A DNA stretch of 31,027 nt from SZUA-229 sp964531165 (GCA_964531165.1 CAZHEA010000035.1:1-31027); one strand, 5' to 3'. Positions 16,144-24,886 are shown, counted from the first letter of the stretch. Translations and numbers: made by a program. Notes: a model not told the origin generated them from the letters alone.

Positions 16144-16168
16144 AATCTTGACTAATTTGGTCGGGTAT
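16144..16168. promoter_or_regulatory. IscR type-1-like (Rrf2 family) operator
   Basis: A 25-base site built of TTGACTA and GTCGGGTAT around an AT-rich centre. Compared with the type-1 IscR consensus as I remember it (YYGACTR, three W, Y, AGTCRRSTAT, preceded by ATAS), 22 of 25 positions agree. The mismatches are two in the left flank and one G at the A before GTC. It covers the -10 and start region of the DsrC-like promoter on the minus strand, a position that fits repression. It could also act on the divergent gene at 16317. Confidence 0.55.
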
Positions 16169-16195
16169 TATCCACGAAATGTGCATGCGAGGCAA
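16167..16195 (-). promoter_or_regulatory. Sigma70-type promoter of the DsrC-like gene
   Basis: On the minus strand, TTGCCT (-35, 16190-16195) and GATAAT (-10, 16167-16172) are separated by exactly 17 bases. The expected start point is near 16160, about 40 bases before the ATG at 16119. The IscR-like box overlaps the -10 element and the start point. Confidence 0.6.
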
Positions 16196-16316
16196 ATAAA
16201 TTTAGCGCATTTGTTAGACAGCCGTCTTAGTCAGTGATACTGTAATTTTTTTCGCGTTTAAGGATGAGTTCGTCTAAGCTTAATATAAAGTGCCAGTCGA
16301 GTTATGTGAGAAGCCT

Positions 16317-16658
16317 ATGTCTGATCAGAAAATAGATATGTTCAAAGGGGTACTTCCGGGTGAGAAGTTATACAAAATTGCGCCTACCCGAGATGAAAAT
16401 GGCAAGTCCTTTGTTGATTTTATGCTGATTATTCCAAAGTTGAAAAAAAAGCCGCAAAACTATATTGATCAGACTTTGCAGGATATTCAAATGGTGTTGA
16501 GCCGTTATAGCGCTGATGTGGTATTTGCCAATATGGACTTAAAAATCAATTGCCTGTGGGTATCTTATCGGCCAAGGCCCGGTCTGTGTAAAGAGCTAAC
16601 CAGTGCGATTCGCCAGTATGTGCCCGAGGCGATGCTGGTCGGTGATGTCTCTCGATAA
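16317..16658 (+). CDS. Small protein of unknown function upstream of HPt gene
   Basis: 113 residues from the ATG at 16317, which has GAGAAG just before it; a longer frame from a GTG at 16290 has no binding site. The sequence MSDQKIDMFKGVLPGEKLYKIAPTR... reads as a mixed alpha/beta soluble protein (FVDFMLIIPKL, VVFANMDLKINCLWVSYRP) with no signal peptide or membrane segment. The last part, GLCKELTSAIRQYVPEAMLVG, looks like an amphipathic helix followed by a strand. I do not recognise a family. The HPt gene begins 21 bases after its stop, so the two probably form an operon and may share a signalling task. Confidence 0.75.
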   Translation: MSDQKIDMFKGVLPGEKLYKIAPTRDENGKSFVDFMLIIPKLKKKPQNYIDQTLQDIQMVLSRYSADVVFANMDLKINCLWVSYRPRPGLCKELTSAIRQYVPEAMLVGDVSR

Positions 16659-16679
16659 TTCTTAATAAAGCGCATTGTT

Positions 16680-17021
16680 ATGATTGATTCTACTTTAGAT
16701 AAACTGGTTTTTAATGAAATTGCCGAATTAATGGGTGATTCACTTGGTTCATTTATAGAAACTTATTTAGATAATTCACCGAAGTTGCTGGCAGAAATGA
16801 CGAAGGCGATTCCCAAGGGAGACCTTGAGGTGCTGATACATAACGCCCATCAATTAAAAGGGGGTAGTGGTAGCATTGGTGCAATGCAGGTATTCCAGCT
16901 GGCAAAGCAGCTGGAAGAAGAGGCTCGACAGGGAGTTGAGGCCAACCTGGCTGATGCTTTTGCAGAGCTTGAGGTTGCCTATGGACGGCTTGAGCAAGAG
17001 CTTAGGACGTATTTGCCATAG
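16680..17021 (+). CDS. Stand-alone HPt (histidine phosphotransfer) domain protein
   Basis: 113 residues consisting of one four-helix HPt domain. The phospho-acceptor motif is AHQLKGGSGSIGA, with His57. The preceding helix (FIETYLDNSPKLLAEM) and the following one (VFQLAKQLEEEARQG) are typical. Such proteins relay phosphate between a hybrid kinase and a response regulator. No hybrid kinase or phospho-accepting regulator is adjacent; the nearest, AlgZ-AlgR, is a direct two-component pair that does not need an HPt. The partner is therefore elsewhere in the genome. Confidence 0.9.
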   Translation: MIDSTLDKLVFNEIAELMGDSLGSFIETYLDNSPKLLAEMTKAIPKGDLEVLIHNAHQLKGGSGSIGAMQVFQLAKQLEEEARQGVEANLADAFAELEVAYGRLEQELRTYLP

Positions 17022-17071
17022 CCGCCTGGTGTTGCAAATGTTAAGAGCTGAAATTGAGCCGTTAAAGCTTT

Positions 17072-18487
17072 TTATTTAATCCGTTCGCGACCGTCCGCAA
17101 CTGCTTTCAATACCTGTTCAGGTGCGGTACCGCCGATATGATTACGCGCGGCGACTGAGCCTTCCAGGGTTAATACATCAAATACACCGGCTTCGATAAT
17201 ATCTGAAAATTGTTGTAGTTCTTGCAGTGTCATTTCGCTTAAGTCCTTACTGGTTTCCACGCCGTATGCCACGGCTTTACCCACCACTTCATGGGCATCA
17301 CGAAATGCCAGGCCTTTTACGACCAGATAATCTGCCAGATCAGTAGCGGTGGAAAACCCCTGCTTGGCAGCGTTATACATATTGTCTTTTTTGGCTTCAA
17401 TAGCGGGAATCATGTCGGCAAATGCACGTAAAGATCCTAATATAGTATCGATTGTGTCGAATAATGGCTCTTTGTCTTCCTGGTTGTCTTTGTTGTAAGC
17501 CAGCGGCTGAGACTTCATTAGTGTCAGCAATGAAATTAAATTGCCATTGACCCGACCGGTTTTTCCCCGTACCAGTTCTGGTACATCCGGATTTTTCTTT
17601 TGCGGCATAATCGATGAGCCGGTACAAAAGCGATCCGGTAGATTAATAAAATTAAACTGGGCAGATGACCATAACACCAGCTCTTCAGAGAAGCGTGACA
17701 GGTGGGTCATCAAAATCGCTGCATCCGCACAGAATTCAATTGCAAAGTCGCGGTCACTGACCGCATCTAGTGAATTGCGGCAAACGTCGTCGAAATTAAG
17801 CTGTTCTGCAGTGAAATATCGATCAATCGGGTAGGTTGTGCCGGCAAGTGCCGCCGCACCTAAAGGCAAAACATTCAGGCGACAGGCACAATCTTTAAGG
17901 CGTGATGCATCGCGTTGCATATTTTCAAACCAGGCCATCAGGTGGTGGCCGAAGGTCACCGGTTGGGCTACCTGTAAATGCGTAAAGCCAGGCATGATAG
18001 TGCTGGCCTCGCGTTCGGCTAAATCCAGCAGGCCGGTTTGCAGGCGACGAATTTCGGCAATGGCAAAACCAATCTGTTCACGCAGGTAGAGGCGAATGTC
18101 AGTGGCTACCTGATCGTTGCGTGAGCGGCCAGTGTGCAGGCGTTTGCCCGCATCACCCACGAGCTCGGTGAGGCGGGCCTCAATATTCATATGCACATCT
18201 TCGAGGGCAATCGACCACTCGAATTTGCCAGCGGAAATTTCCTGTTCTATCTGATCGAGGCCGGTCAATAACACCTGCAAATCGCTTTCCGATAATACGC
18301 CGACCTTGGTTAACATGCGGGCGTGGGCCCGCGAGCCTTCAATGTCTTCGCGGTACAGGCGTTGGTCAAATTGTACGGAGGCGGTAAAGGCCTCGACAAA
18401 TGCATCAGTGGGCTCTGTGAAACGACCACCCCATAACTTTTCAGGGAGTTTTTCCGGTGTTTTTTTAGGTTCTGAAGGTTTGCTCAT
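17072..18487 (-). CDS. argH: Argininosuccinate lyase
   Basis: Last step of arginine synthesis: argininosuccinate to arginine plus fumarate; cytoplasmic homotetramer of the fumarase/aspartase superfamily. From the ATG at 18487 the protein has 471 residues, close to the family norm. An in-frame extension to 18565 (MPVIGSQGRLCYTP...) is not part of the fold and is rejected. Motifs: KLWGGRF at the N-terminus, HTGRSRNDQVATD, the HLQVAQPVTFGHH segment with the catalytic His region, and the signature GSSIMPQKKNPD. AGGATT precedes the start. Divergent from algZ, as in pseudomonads. Confidence 0.97.
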   Translation of the reverse strand: MSKPSEPKKTPEKLPEKLWGGRFTEPTDAFVEAFTASVQFDQRLYREDIEGSRAHARMLTKVGVLSESDLQVLLTGLDQIEQEISAGKFEWSIALEDVHMNIEARLTELVGDAGKRLHTGRSRNDQVATDIRLYLREQIGFAIAEIRRLQTGLLDLAEREASTIMPGFTHLQVAQPVTFGHHLMAWFENMQRDASRLKDCACRLNVLPLGAAALAGTTYPIDRYFTAEQLNFDDVCRNSLDAVSDRDFAIEFCADAAILMTHLSRFSEELVLWSSAQFNFINLPDRFCTGSSIMPQKKNPDVPELVRGKTGRVNGNLISLLTLMKSQPLAYNKDNQEDKEPLFDTIDTILGSLRAFADMIPAIEAKKDNMYNAAKQGFSTATDLADYLVVKGLAFRDAHEVVGKAVAYGVETSKDLSEMTLQELQQFSDIIEAGVFDVLTLEGSVAARNHIGGTAPEQVLKAVADGRERIK

Positions 18488-18620
18488 GGTGTGGTGAATC
18501 CTGAAACTGGTTTTGAAGTAGCGCGGAGTATAGCAAAGCCGTCCCTGTGAACCAATGACAGGCAATGCTATGTCCGCGAATTTGTGTAATCAACTCTTTT
18601 CACAAAACGTCGATTTATCG

Positions 18621-18626
18621 TATAAA
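18621..18626 (+). promoter_or_regulatory. -10 element (TATAAA) just before algZ
   Basis: TATAAA lies only 8 bases before the algZ ATG at 18635, with a weak TTTCAC 17 bases upstream (18598-18603). If used, the transcript would begin at or next to the start codon (nearly leaderless), or translation would start at the next ATG, 18641. Confidence 0.35.
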
Positions 18627-18634
18627 CTGAGTAG

Positions 18635-19687
18635 ATGGAAATGGATTTGAATTCAAAGAAAGGTTTTATCCCTAATCTATGCGATATTTCAGCCGTCTTT
18701 CTACTGATTTTAATGGTGGAATTATTATCGCTGTTATTAGCGCTGGCACATGCCCAGAAGGCTGATTTCTGGGAACAATTAGCGCTGATTTCGCTGTTCT
18801 CGCAATGGCTTGGGCTGGTCAATGCGAGTATTTTGTGTCTGCTAAGAAGCTGGCTCAATAAACAGTCAGTGGTGATTTGTGCCGTACTAAGCTTTGCGTT
18901 GATGTTGCTGGCAACCGTATTTTTTAGCGGGCTTGCCGTGTTTATGAGTGCTGAGCTGGGTTTGTCGGTAATGGATAATGAATCCGCTGCTATATACTTC
19001 CTGCTACGGAATCTGGCTATCAGCAGCATTATTTATGCGGTAGTACTGCGTTATTTTTATGTTCAGCACCAATGGCGGGCTAACCTGGAAGCGCAAAGTC
19101 ATGCGCAATTACAAGCCTTAAAAGCCCGAATTCGCCCGCACTTTCTTTTTAATAGTATGAATACCATTGCCTGTCTGGTGCATATCGATGCCAATAAAGC
19201 CGAAAAGGCAGTGGAAGATCTGTCTGATTTATTTCGCGCTAGCCTACAGGAAGAAACTAACCACACGTTACAGGATGAGCTTGATCTGGTGGAGAGTTAT
19301 CTGGATATCGAGCATTTGCGTCTGGATGAGCGACTCAAAATCGAGTGGCAACTGGATGACGAGGTGATGGATATGGCCTCTGAAACGGAAGTGCCCTCTT
19401 TATGTCTACAGCCGTTAGCAGAAAATGCTATTTATCATGGGGTTGAGCCGCTCGCAGATGGCGGGAAAATAAAAATATCAGCGCAACTTGATGACAATCG
19501 TCTATGCTTAAGTGTAAGTAATCCGGTGGCCGAGCATAGTGAAATGAGCCGGCATAAGGGAAACCACATGGCGCAGGCGAATATAAAAACCCGTTTGCAA
19601 TTAATGTATGGAGACGAAGCCGATTTTACTATTAATGCAGAGTCAGACCTGTATACGGTTTCAATAGGAATACCTTTAAAACGATGA
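18635..19687 (+). CDS. algZ: Sensor histidine kinase AlgZ/FimS-like (LytS type)
   Basis: 350 residues. The N-terminal membrane part (about 17-142) has four hydrophobic segments. The His-kinase block ALKARIRPHFLFNSMNTIACL contains the conserved His169, the site of the atypical LytS/AlgZ-type kinases. An N-box, PLAENAIYHGVEP, follows. The G-box is degenerate (NHMAQANIKTRLQLMYG), as in AlgZ proteins. In Pseudomonas, AlgZ with AlgR controls alginate, type IV pili and virulence genes. The last bases overlap the algR start (ATGA), so the two are translationally coupled. Its neighbours argH and hemC are the same as in Pseudomonas, which supports orthology. The start could also be the ATG at 18641. 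Confidence 0.92.
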   Translation: MEMDLNSKKGFIPNLCDISAVFLLILMVELLSLLLALAHAQKADFWEQLALISLFSQWLGLVNASILCLLRSWLNKQSVVICAVLSFALMLLATVFFSGLAVFMSAELGLSVMDNESAAIYFLLRNLAISSIIYAVVLRYFYVQHQWRANLEAQSHAQLQALKARIRPHFLFNSMNTIACLVHIDANKAEKAVEDLSDLFRASLQEETNHTLQDELDLVESYLDIEHLRLDERLKIEWQLDDEVMDMASETEVPSLCLQPLAENAIYHGVEPLADGGKIKISAQLDDNRLCLSVSNPVAEHSEMSRHKGNHMAQANIKTRLQLMYGDEADFTINAESDLYTVSIGIPLKR

Positions 19688-20430
19688 ATATATTGATAGT
19701 TGATGATGAGCCATTAGCCAGGCAAAGATTAATCGGATTAGTGCAAGGGCTGAATGGCTATGAAGTCTGTGCCAATGCCTCGAATGGTAAAGATGCATTG
19801 CGTCTTGCGCAGGAACTGAAGCCGGACGTGGTGTTGCTGGATATCCGGATGCCCGGTATGGACGGTATCGAAACCGCGCATCACATGAATCGTTTAAGCA
19901 AACCCCCGGCTATCATTTTTACCACCGCATTTAGTGAGCATGCACTGAAGGCATTTGAAACCCATGCAGTTGATTATTTATTAAAACCGATTAAACAGGA
20001 AAAACTACATGAAGCACTGGAAGCGGCAGCGCGTTTGACTAAACCCCAGCTCGAACAGCTGAAATTTATCGATGAAGACCCTAAAGTGCGGACTCATATC
20101 TGCGTTAAAACCCGGGGTAGTCTGGAGCTAGTGCCCATCGATAGCATTCGGTATTTTTTAGCGGATCATAAATATGTCACACTGCGTACCGATGATCACG
20201 AGTGTTTGATCGAAGAATCTCTCAAATCTCTGGAAGGCGAGTTCAGCCATCTGTTTACGCGTATCCATCGAAATGCCCTGATTGCTGATCAATACATGAA
20301 TGGACTGGAAAAAAATGCTGAAGGTCATTGTGTGATCACAATCGAGGGCATAGAAGACCGCCTGGAAATATCACGCAGACACCTGCCACATGTGCGTAAG
20401 AAGATAAAAAATATGGCGACATTCAAATAG
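19684..20430 (+). CDS. algR: LytTR response regulator AlgR-like
   Basis: 248 residues: a receiver domain (about 1-120) with acidic pocket DDE (7-9), phospho-acceptor Asp53 in VVLLDIRMPGMDG, Thr in FTTAFSEHA and Lys in YLLKPIK; then a LytTR DNA-binding domain (about 140-245) with RYFLADHKYVTLRT and FTRIHRNALI. AlgR-type proteins bind imperfect direct repeats. The stop overlap with algZ shows co-translation. It is followed by 180 bases before hemC, so the hem genes may have their own promoter. Confidence 0.95.
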   Translation: MNILIVDDEPLARQRLIGLVQGLNGYEVCANASNGKDALRLAQELKPDVVLLDIRMPGMDGIETAHHMNRLSKPPAIIFTTAFSEHALKAFETHAVDYLLKPIKQEKLHEALEAAARLTKPQLEQLKFIDEDPKVRTHICVKTRGSLELVPIDSIRYFLADHKYVTLRTDDHECLIEESLKSLEGEFSHLFTRIHRNALIADQYMNGLEKNAEGHCVITIEGIEDRLEISRRHLPHVRKKIKNMATFK

Positions 20431-20610
20431 CTCAGAGCTGAGATATCCTGGTGAATTGCTCAATTTAAAGATTCACGAATAACGTCTTCCGGTTTAATTT
20501 GCGCATATTTGTGTCAGTCTTTTGCATTTCTTGCTTTAAGGCTTCAGCTTTCCCTACGCAACTTTATTAATCTGCGCTAAAATACCGCGTTTTAATGTCT
20601 GGATTCATTC

Positions 20611-21540
20611 ATGTCGAAAACTATCCGTATTGCTACCCGTAAAAGTCCATTAGCCCTTTGGCAGGCAGAAGAAGTGTCTCGCCAGCTGCGGTTGTTGTAT
20701 CCCGACATTAATATAGAGCTAGTTAAAATTGTCTCCAAAGGCGATAAAATACTGGATGCCCCACTGGCAAAAATTGGCGGTAAAGGCCTGTTTGTTAAAG
20801 AGTTGGAGCAATCAATGCTCGACGGTGAGTCGGATATCGCTGTGCATTCAATGAAAGACGTGCCGATGGCTTTTCCCGAAGGCTTACATCTGCCGGTTAT
20901 TATGGAGCGGGAAGATCCCCGTGATGCGTTTGTATCGAATACTTACAGCAGTCTTGAGGCATTGCCAGAGGATGCCCGCATAGGTTCTTCCAGTCTGCGT
21001 CGCCAGCTACAGATAAAAGAAGTCATGCCGAATGCGCAAATGCTGAATCTGCGGGGCAATGTAAATAGCCGGTTACAGAAACTCGATAACGGGGACTATG
21101 ACGCTATTATTCTGGCCACGGCGGGGCTGTTGCGGCTGGAATTTGAAGATCGCATAAAAACCCGTATCCCACCGGAGCAAAGCCTACCGTCGGTGGGGCA
21201 GGGAGCAGTGGGTATTGAGTGCCGGATGGGCGATACAGAAATTGAATCTCTGATTGCGCCGCTGAATCATGCCGGCACCCACACCCGCTTAAGTGCTGAA
21301 CGTGCCATGAATAACCGATTAAACGGTGGATGCCAGGTGCCGATTGCCGGTTATGCGCTGCTTGAAAATGATGAAATATTTTTACGTGGTCTGGTGGGTC
21401 GAGCTGATGGTAGCGAGGTTGTACGGGGTGAAATTAGAGGCCCGGCAGTTCAGGCAGAATTGTTGGGGCAGCAGCTTGCTGAGCAATTATTAAATGATGG
21501 TGCAGACGTGATATTGCGTGAAATGGGGCTGATTGATTGA
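20611..21540 (+). CDS. hemC: Hydroxymethylbilane synthase (porphobilinogen deaminase)
   Basis: Joins four porphobilinogens into hydroxymethylbilane in haem synthesis; cytoplasmic. The 309 residues match the family. The N-terminus shows IRIATRKSPLALWQAEEV, followed by KGDKILDAPLAKIGGKGLFVKELE and AVHSMKDVP. The dipyrromethane cofactor attaches to Cys241 in NNRLNGGCQVPIAGYA, as at Cys242 of E. coli. The stop overlaps the TTG start of hemD by 4 bases. A TAAAAT at 20578-20583 may be the -10 element of its promoter. Confidence 0.98.
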   Translation: MSKTIRIATRKSPLALWQAEEVSRQLRLLYPDINIELVKIVSKGDKILDAPLAKIGGKGLFVKELEQSMLDGESDIAVHSMKDVPMAFPEGLHLPVIMEREDPRDAFVSNTYSSLEALPEDARIGSSSLRRQLQIKEVMPNAQMLNLRGNVNSRLQKLDNGDYDAIILATAGLLRLEFEDRIKTRIPPEQSLPSVGQGAVGIECRMGDTEIESLIAPLNHAGTHTRLSAERAMNNRLNGGCQVPIAGYALLENDEIFLRGLVGRADGSEVVRGEIRGPAVQAELLGQQLAEQLLNDGADVILREMGLID

Positions 21541-22358
21541 CCTTGCAAGGCTCAGCGTCAATATCTGTTCCGGGTAAAGTTAAGAAAACCGTACTCGTCA
21601 CACGGCCTCAGCCACGGGCCGATGTGTTTATTGAAATGCTAATGTCCAATGGGATTAATGCTCGGGCTTTTTCAACCATAGAAATACAGCCGGTAGACAT
21701 TAATGAGGCATTGGAAAGCTGTTTAAAGTCACTTAATGCGTATAATTTAATAGTCTTTATCAGCGTTAATGCGGTAGAACAAACGTTAAACTTACTCCAG
21801 TCGTTAAACTTAACAACGGCTGGAATTAGTGCAAAAATAGCCACTATTGGTAAAGCCAGTTTACATGCAGCAACGCAGGCCGGGTTCAACGTGACTATCA
21901 GCCCGCAAAGTGGTTATAACAGCGAGGCATTACTGGCTACAGATGAGTTGCAGGCGCAACAGATTGAAGGGCAGCGTTGTCTTATTATTAAAGGTGTCGG
22001 TGGCCTGGAAAATCTGGCGGATGAGCTCATTCACAGAGGTGCGCATATCGATTTGGCTGAGGTGTACCGCAGGCAGAAACCCGTCGTTGATAAAAATATC
22101 AGGCGCCAGCAACTTAGCGAAAACTGGGATGATTTCGGCATAAATGCAATTACTGTTACCAGTAATGAATCATTACAAAATCTGTATGATATGCTAGAGC
22201 TACCGGGTCGATCCCGCGTGTTGTCAACAGATTTAATTGTGGTGTCGCAACGGGGTGTTGAGTTAGCAAATAAACTCGGCTTTACTTCGGTAAGCTGTGC
22301 TCAGTCAGCACTCAATGAACATGTGTTATCAGCATTAAAAACAATTTTGAATCAATAA
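21537..22358 (+). CDS. hemD: Uroporphyrinogen-III synthase
   Basis: Cyclises hydroxymethylbilane with inversion of ring D. 273 residues, the usual size. It begins with KTVLVTRPQPRADVFIEMLMSNGI, typical of HemD, and has LIVFISVNAVEQTL and the closing VTSNESLQNLYDML region. Sequence conservation in the family is low, but its place between hemC and hemX settles the call. The start is TTG, overlapping the hemC stop by 4 bases; a second TTG at 21543 is an alternative. Coupled translation is likely. Confidence 0.95.
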   Translation: MTLQGSASISVPGKVKKTVLVTRPQPRADVFIEMLMSNGINARAFSTIEIQPVDINEALESCLKSLNAYNLIVFISVNAVEQTLNLLQSLNLTTAGISAKIATIGKASLHAATQAGFNVTISPQSGYNSEALLATDELQAQQIEGQRCLIIKGVGGLENLADELIHRGAHIDLAEVYRRQKPVVDKNIRRQQLSENWDDFGINAITVTSNESLQNLYDMLELPGRSRVLSTDLIVVSQRGVELANKLGFTSVSCAQSALNEHVLSALKTILNQ

Positions 22359-22382
22359 AAAATAATTTAAAGAATACTCATT

Positions 22383-23621
22383 ATGTCTAATCAAGAAACC
22401 AGCTTAACGAATGTTGTCACTGATAATGAAAAGGTGGCTGACGATAATGCGAGTCAGGTTGAAGATAAAAAGTCCGGCCAGGAAACATCCAACAAAGAAA
22501 ATACCGGGCAGAAACAACCCCGCCACAAAAAGACAGGCCATAAAAAATCATCTGGTTTCTGGTTCTTGTTACTGCTTATTATTCTACTTGCAGCGGCAAT
22601 CAGTGGCGGTGGTTATTATATTTGGCAGCAGCAACAAATGCAGTCAGCTGAATTGCAAAGTCAACTGACATCGATTGCCCTGTTGCAGTCAAAACTAGAT
22701 AAAACGACCATTGCCACTACAGTTAACGCCAAGTCACAGGCGACTCATGCAGCGGTTACCCGCGAGCTGAAAAAGCAGATAGAACAGACCCAGAGTATTT
22801 CGCAGCGTGCAATTGCAATTGTAAATCGTAATCAGCGTGACTGGGCTCTTGCTGAAGTTGATTATCTGTTACGTATCGCACACCAGCGACTTGCCGTAGC
22901 CAAAGATATAGGTGGAGCGATTGCAGCTTTAAAAGGTGCTGATGAGCGTATTGAGCTATTAGGCGATATAACGCTGTTTAAAATTCGTAAACAGCTGGCG
23001 AAAGATATTGGAAATTTAAATGCGATTCATCAGGCCGATGTTAACGGAATATCTCTGGCGCTTGATCAGGCAATAGCATATTTACCTGAGTTACCATTTA
23101 AATCGGTTAAAGACGAAATAAAAATTCAGTTCGAAGAAAACAGTGCTGTTGAACAGCCGGTTATAGAAGAAAAAACATTTGTTGATTCATTAATGGAAAC
23201 GGTAAAGCAAATTGGTGATATTAAAGTGCACCAGCGGAGCATTAAGGCGGCAAGTAGTGGCGAACAACAAAGTCAAATAGAACAGTTGCTGCGCACCTAT
23301 TTTTTGGGTGCAAGACTCGCTGCATTACAGTTCGATCAAACTCAGTTTTTGCATGAAATCAGGCAGGCAAGTGAGCTTTTAAGACTGCATTATGATGAAA
23401 AAGATAATCGAATCCAGCAATTGAAAAAAACCTTACTGGAATATTCTGCATTACAGTTAAGCCCTGACTTGCCCGAGTTGACCAGAGCATGGACGTTGTT
23501 ACAGAAAGAAATAAAAAACCCGACAAGTAAAACGTTAAGTACTGCGGTGACGAAGCCAGCTAAAGTTGCGTCTGAGTCGAAGGTAATTAATTCAGAATCT
23601 AAACCCAGTGAGGCCAAATAA
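22383..23621 (+). CDS. hemX: HemX, membrane protein of the hem operon
   Basis: 412 residues. A charged, low-complexity N-terminus (1-57), a single membrane helix (about 58-81, FWFLLLLIILLAAAISGGGYYIW) and a periplasmic part with a coiled coil (QQQQMQSAELQSQLTSIALLQSKLDK) are typical of HemX. WALAEVDYLLRIAHQRL is a conserved signature. The tail is Lys/Ser-rich. The old name uroporphyrin-III C-methyltransferase is not supported by the sequence, since no SAM-binding fold is present. The role is unclear, probably structural or in organising haem enzymes. The stop shares one base with the hemY start (TAATG). Confidence 0.93.
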   Translation: MSNQETSLTNVVTDNEKVADDNASQVEDKKSGQETSNKENTGQKQPRHKKTGHKKSSGFWFLLLLIILLAAAISGGGYYIWQQQQMQSAELQSQLTSIALLQSKLDKTTIATTVNAKSQATHAAVTRELKKQIEQTQSISQRAIAIVNRNQRDWALAEVDYLLRIAHQRLAVAKDIGGAIAALKGADERIELLGDITLFKIRKQLAKDIGNLNAIHQADVNGISLALDQAIAYLPELPFKSVKDEIKIQFEENSAVEQPVIEEKTFVDSLMETVKQIGDIKVHQRSIKAASSGEQQSQIEQLLRTYFLGARLAALQFDQTQFLHEIRQASELLRLHYDEKDNRIQQLKKTLLEYSALQLSPDLPELTRAWTLLQKEIKNPTSKTLSTAVTKPAKVASESKVINSESKPSEAK

Positions 23622-24886
23622 TGAAACGTTTTATTTTAGCCATATTATTAGCTATCACAATATCCGTTATTATTGGTGTAACCGCTTTTTATAATGGTGC
23701 AGGCTATGTGGTTTTCAGTTTTGCACAATACACGATAGAAACTTCGTTTGTTTTTATGCTGGGGTTTCTAGCGGCTAGTTTTTTTGTTTTTTACTATACA
23801 TTACGCACACTATCAAAACTTTTATATATTCCAAATTACATGAGCCGTAGACATCATGAGCGACAGTCCGAGCGTTCTAAAAATGCTTTGGTAAAAGGCC
23901 TGATTGAGATGTCGGAAGGACGTTTTGAGCAAGCTGAAAAAATATTAATTAAGCAGGCAGGATCGAGTGAGACTTCATTGCTTAATTATTTAATGGCAGC
24001 AAGATCGGCGCAACAACAGGCAGCTTATGATAGAAGGGATGAGTATTTACGGCTGGCACATGAAGTGACTCCATCTGCAGATATTGCGATCGGATTGACA
24101 CAGGCAGAACTGCAGCTTAGTCATAAGCAATTTGAGCAGGCACTGGCTACGTTGAATCATTTGTCGAGTGTTTCACCAAAGCATGGCTATGTTAAAAAAC
24201 TACAGGCGCGTGTTTATCAGCAACTGGGTGACTGGGATAGTCTGGTGCCTATCCTTGACGATGTGCGCAAGATGAAAGTACTGGATGACAAGCAACTTGA
24301 AAAAGATGAGTTAGATGCCTATTGTGGCTTATTGAAAAGTAGCATGAAAAAAATCGATGCAGAAAAAATCGATGCAATCTGGCAAAAGATACCAAAACGT
24401 TTAAAATCGAAATCACAACTTATATATCTTTATTGCCGCTATTTGTTAAAGCTTAATAAGCATGAGGATGCGGAAGTAATAATTCGAAATAAACTAAGTA
24501 ATAACTGGAATGACGAACTGGCAATTTTATATTCTAATATTGAAGTTGCCGACTGTACTAAACAGCTTGAAACTGCAGAGACATGGATACATGGACAGGC
24601 TAGAAACGCGGTGTTATTAATGGTGCTGGGAAAGCTCTGTTTAAATTGTCAGCTGTGGGGTAAAGCACGAAGTTATTTTGAAAGCAGTATTGGTATAAAG
24701 CCATCTGCCGAAGCATATTTAAAGCTGGCTGTATTATTAGAAAGCAGAATGGATGCAGCTGATGAAGCACAAAAAATGTATCAGCTGGGACTATTAAATG
24801 CAGTGGATAACCAGCTAGATAAGAAACAGCTAAGTATGTCCGGTGAGAATAAGTTGAATCGCCCGTTACTAAAAGTAATTCAGTAA
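23621..24886 (+). CDS. hemY: HemY, TPR-like membrane protein of the hem operon
   Basis: 421 residues: two membrane segments (about 4-22 and 42-62), then a large cytoplasm- or periplasm-facing alpha-helical domain with TPR-like repeats (for example GLIEMSEGRFEQAEKILIKQA, and LSHKQFEQALATLNHLS). The family is called the haem biosynthesis protein HemY N-terminal family and is distinct from protoporphyrinogen oxidase of the same name in Bacillus. Overlap with hemX by 1 base (TAATG) shows the pair is co-translated. The C-terminus converges with the thioesterase gene on the other strand. Confidence 0.93.
   Translation: MKRFILAILLAITISVIIGVTAFYNGAGYVVFSFAQYTIETSFVFMLGFLAASFFVFYYTLRTLSKLLYIPNYMSRRHHERQSERSKNALVKGLIEMSEGRFEQAEKILIKQAGSSETSLLNYLMAARSAQQQAAYDRRDEYLRLAHEVTPSADIAIGLTQAELQLSHKQFEQALATLNHLSSVSPKHGYVKKLQARVYQQLGDWDSLVPILDDVRKMKVLDDKQLEKDELDAYCGLLKSSMKKIDAEKIDAIWQKIPKRLKSKSQLIYLYCRYLLKLNKHEDAEVIIRNKLSNNWNDELAILYSNIEVADCTKQLETAETWIHGQARNAVLLMVLGKLCLNCQLWGKARSYFESSIGIKPSAEAYLKLAVLLESRMDAADEAQKMYQLGLLNAVDNQLDKKQLSMSGENKLNRPLLKVIQ

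Noticed and set aside
16148..16171. Plus-strand promoter TTGACT / TATTAT upstream of the gene at 16317
   Set aside because: The spacing is only 12 bases, too short for sigma70; the TTGACT is better explained as part of the IscR-like box.
18488..18565. N-terminal extension of argH
   Set aside because: The residues do not belong to argininosuccinate lyase, and the inner ATG at 18487 has AGGATT upstream and gives a normal length.
18568..19029. 153-codon antisense frame over algZ
   Set aside because: Covers the membrane part of a clear kinase gene; a Ser/Asn-rich product typical of a shadow frame.
22383..23621. HemX as a uroporphyrinogen-III C-methyltransferase
   Set aside because: The sequence has a membrane anchor and coiled coil but no SAM-dependent methyltransferase fold; the name is historical.
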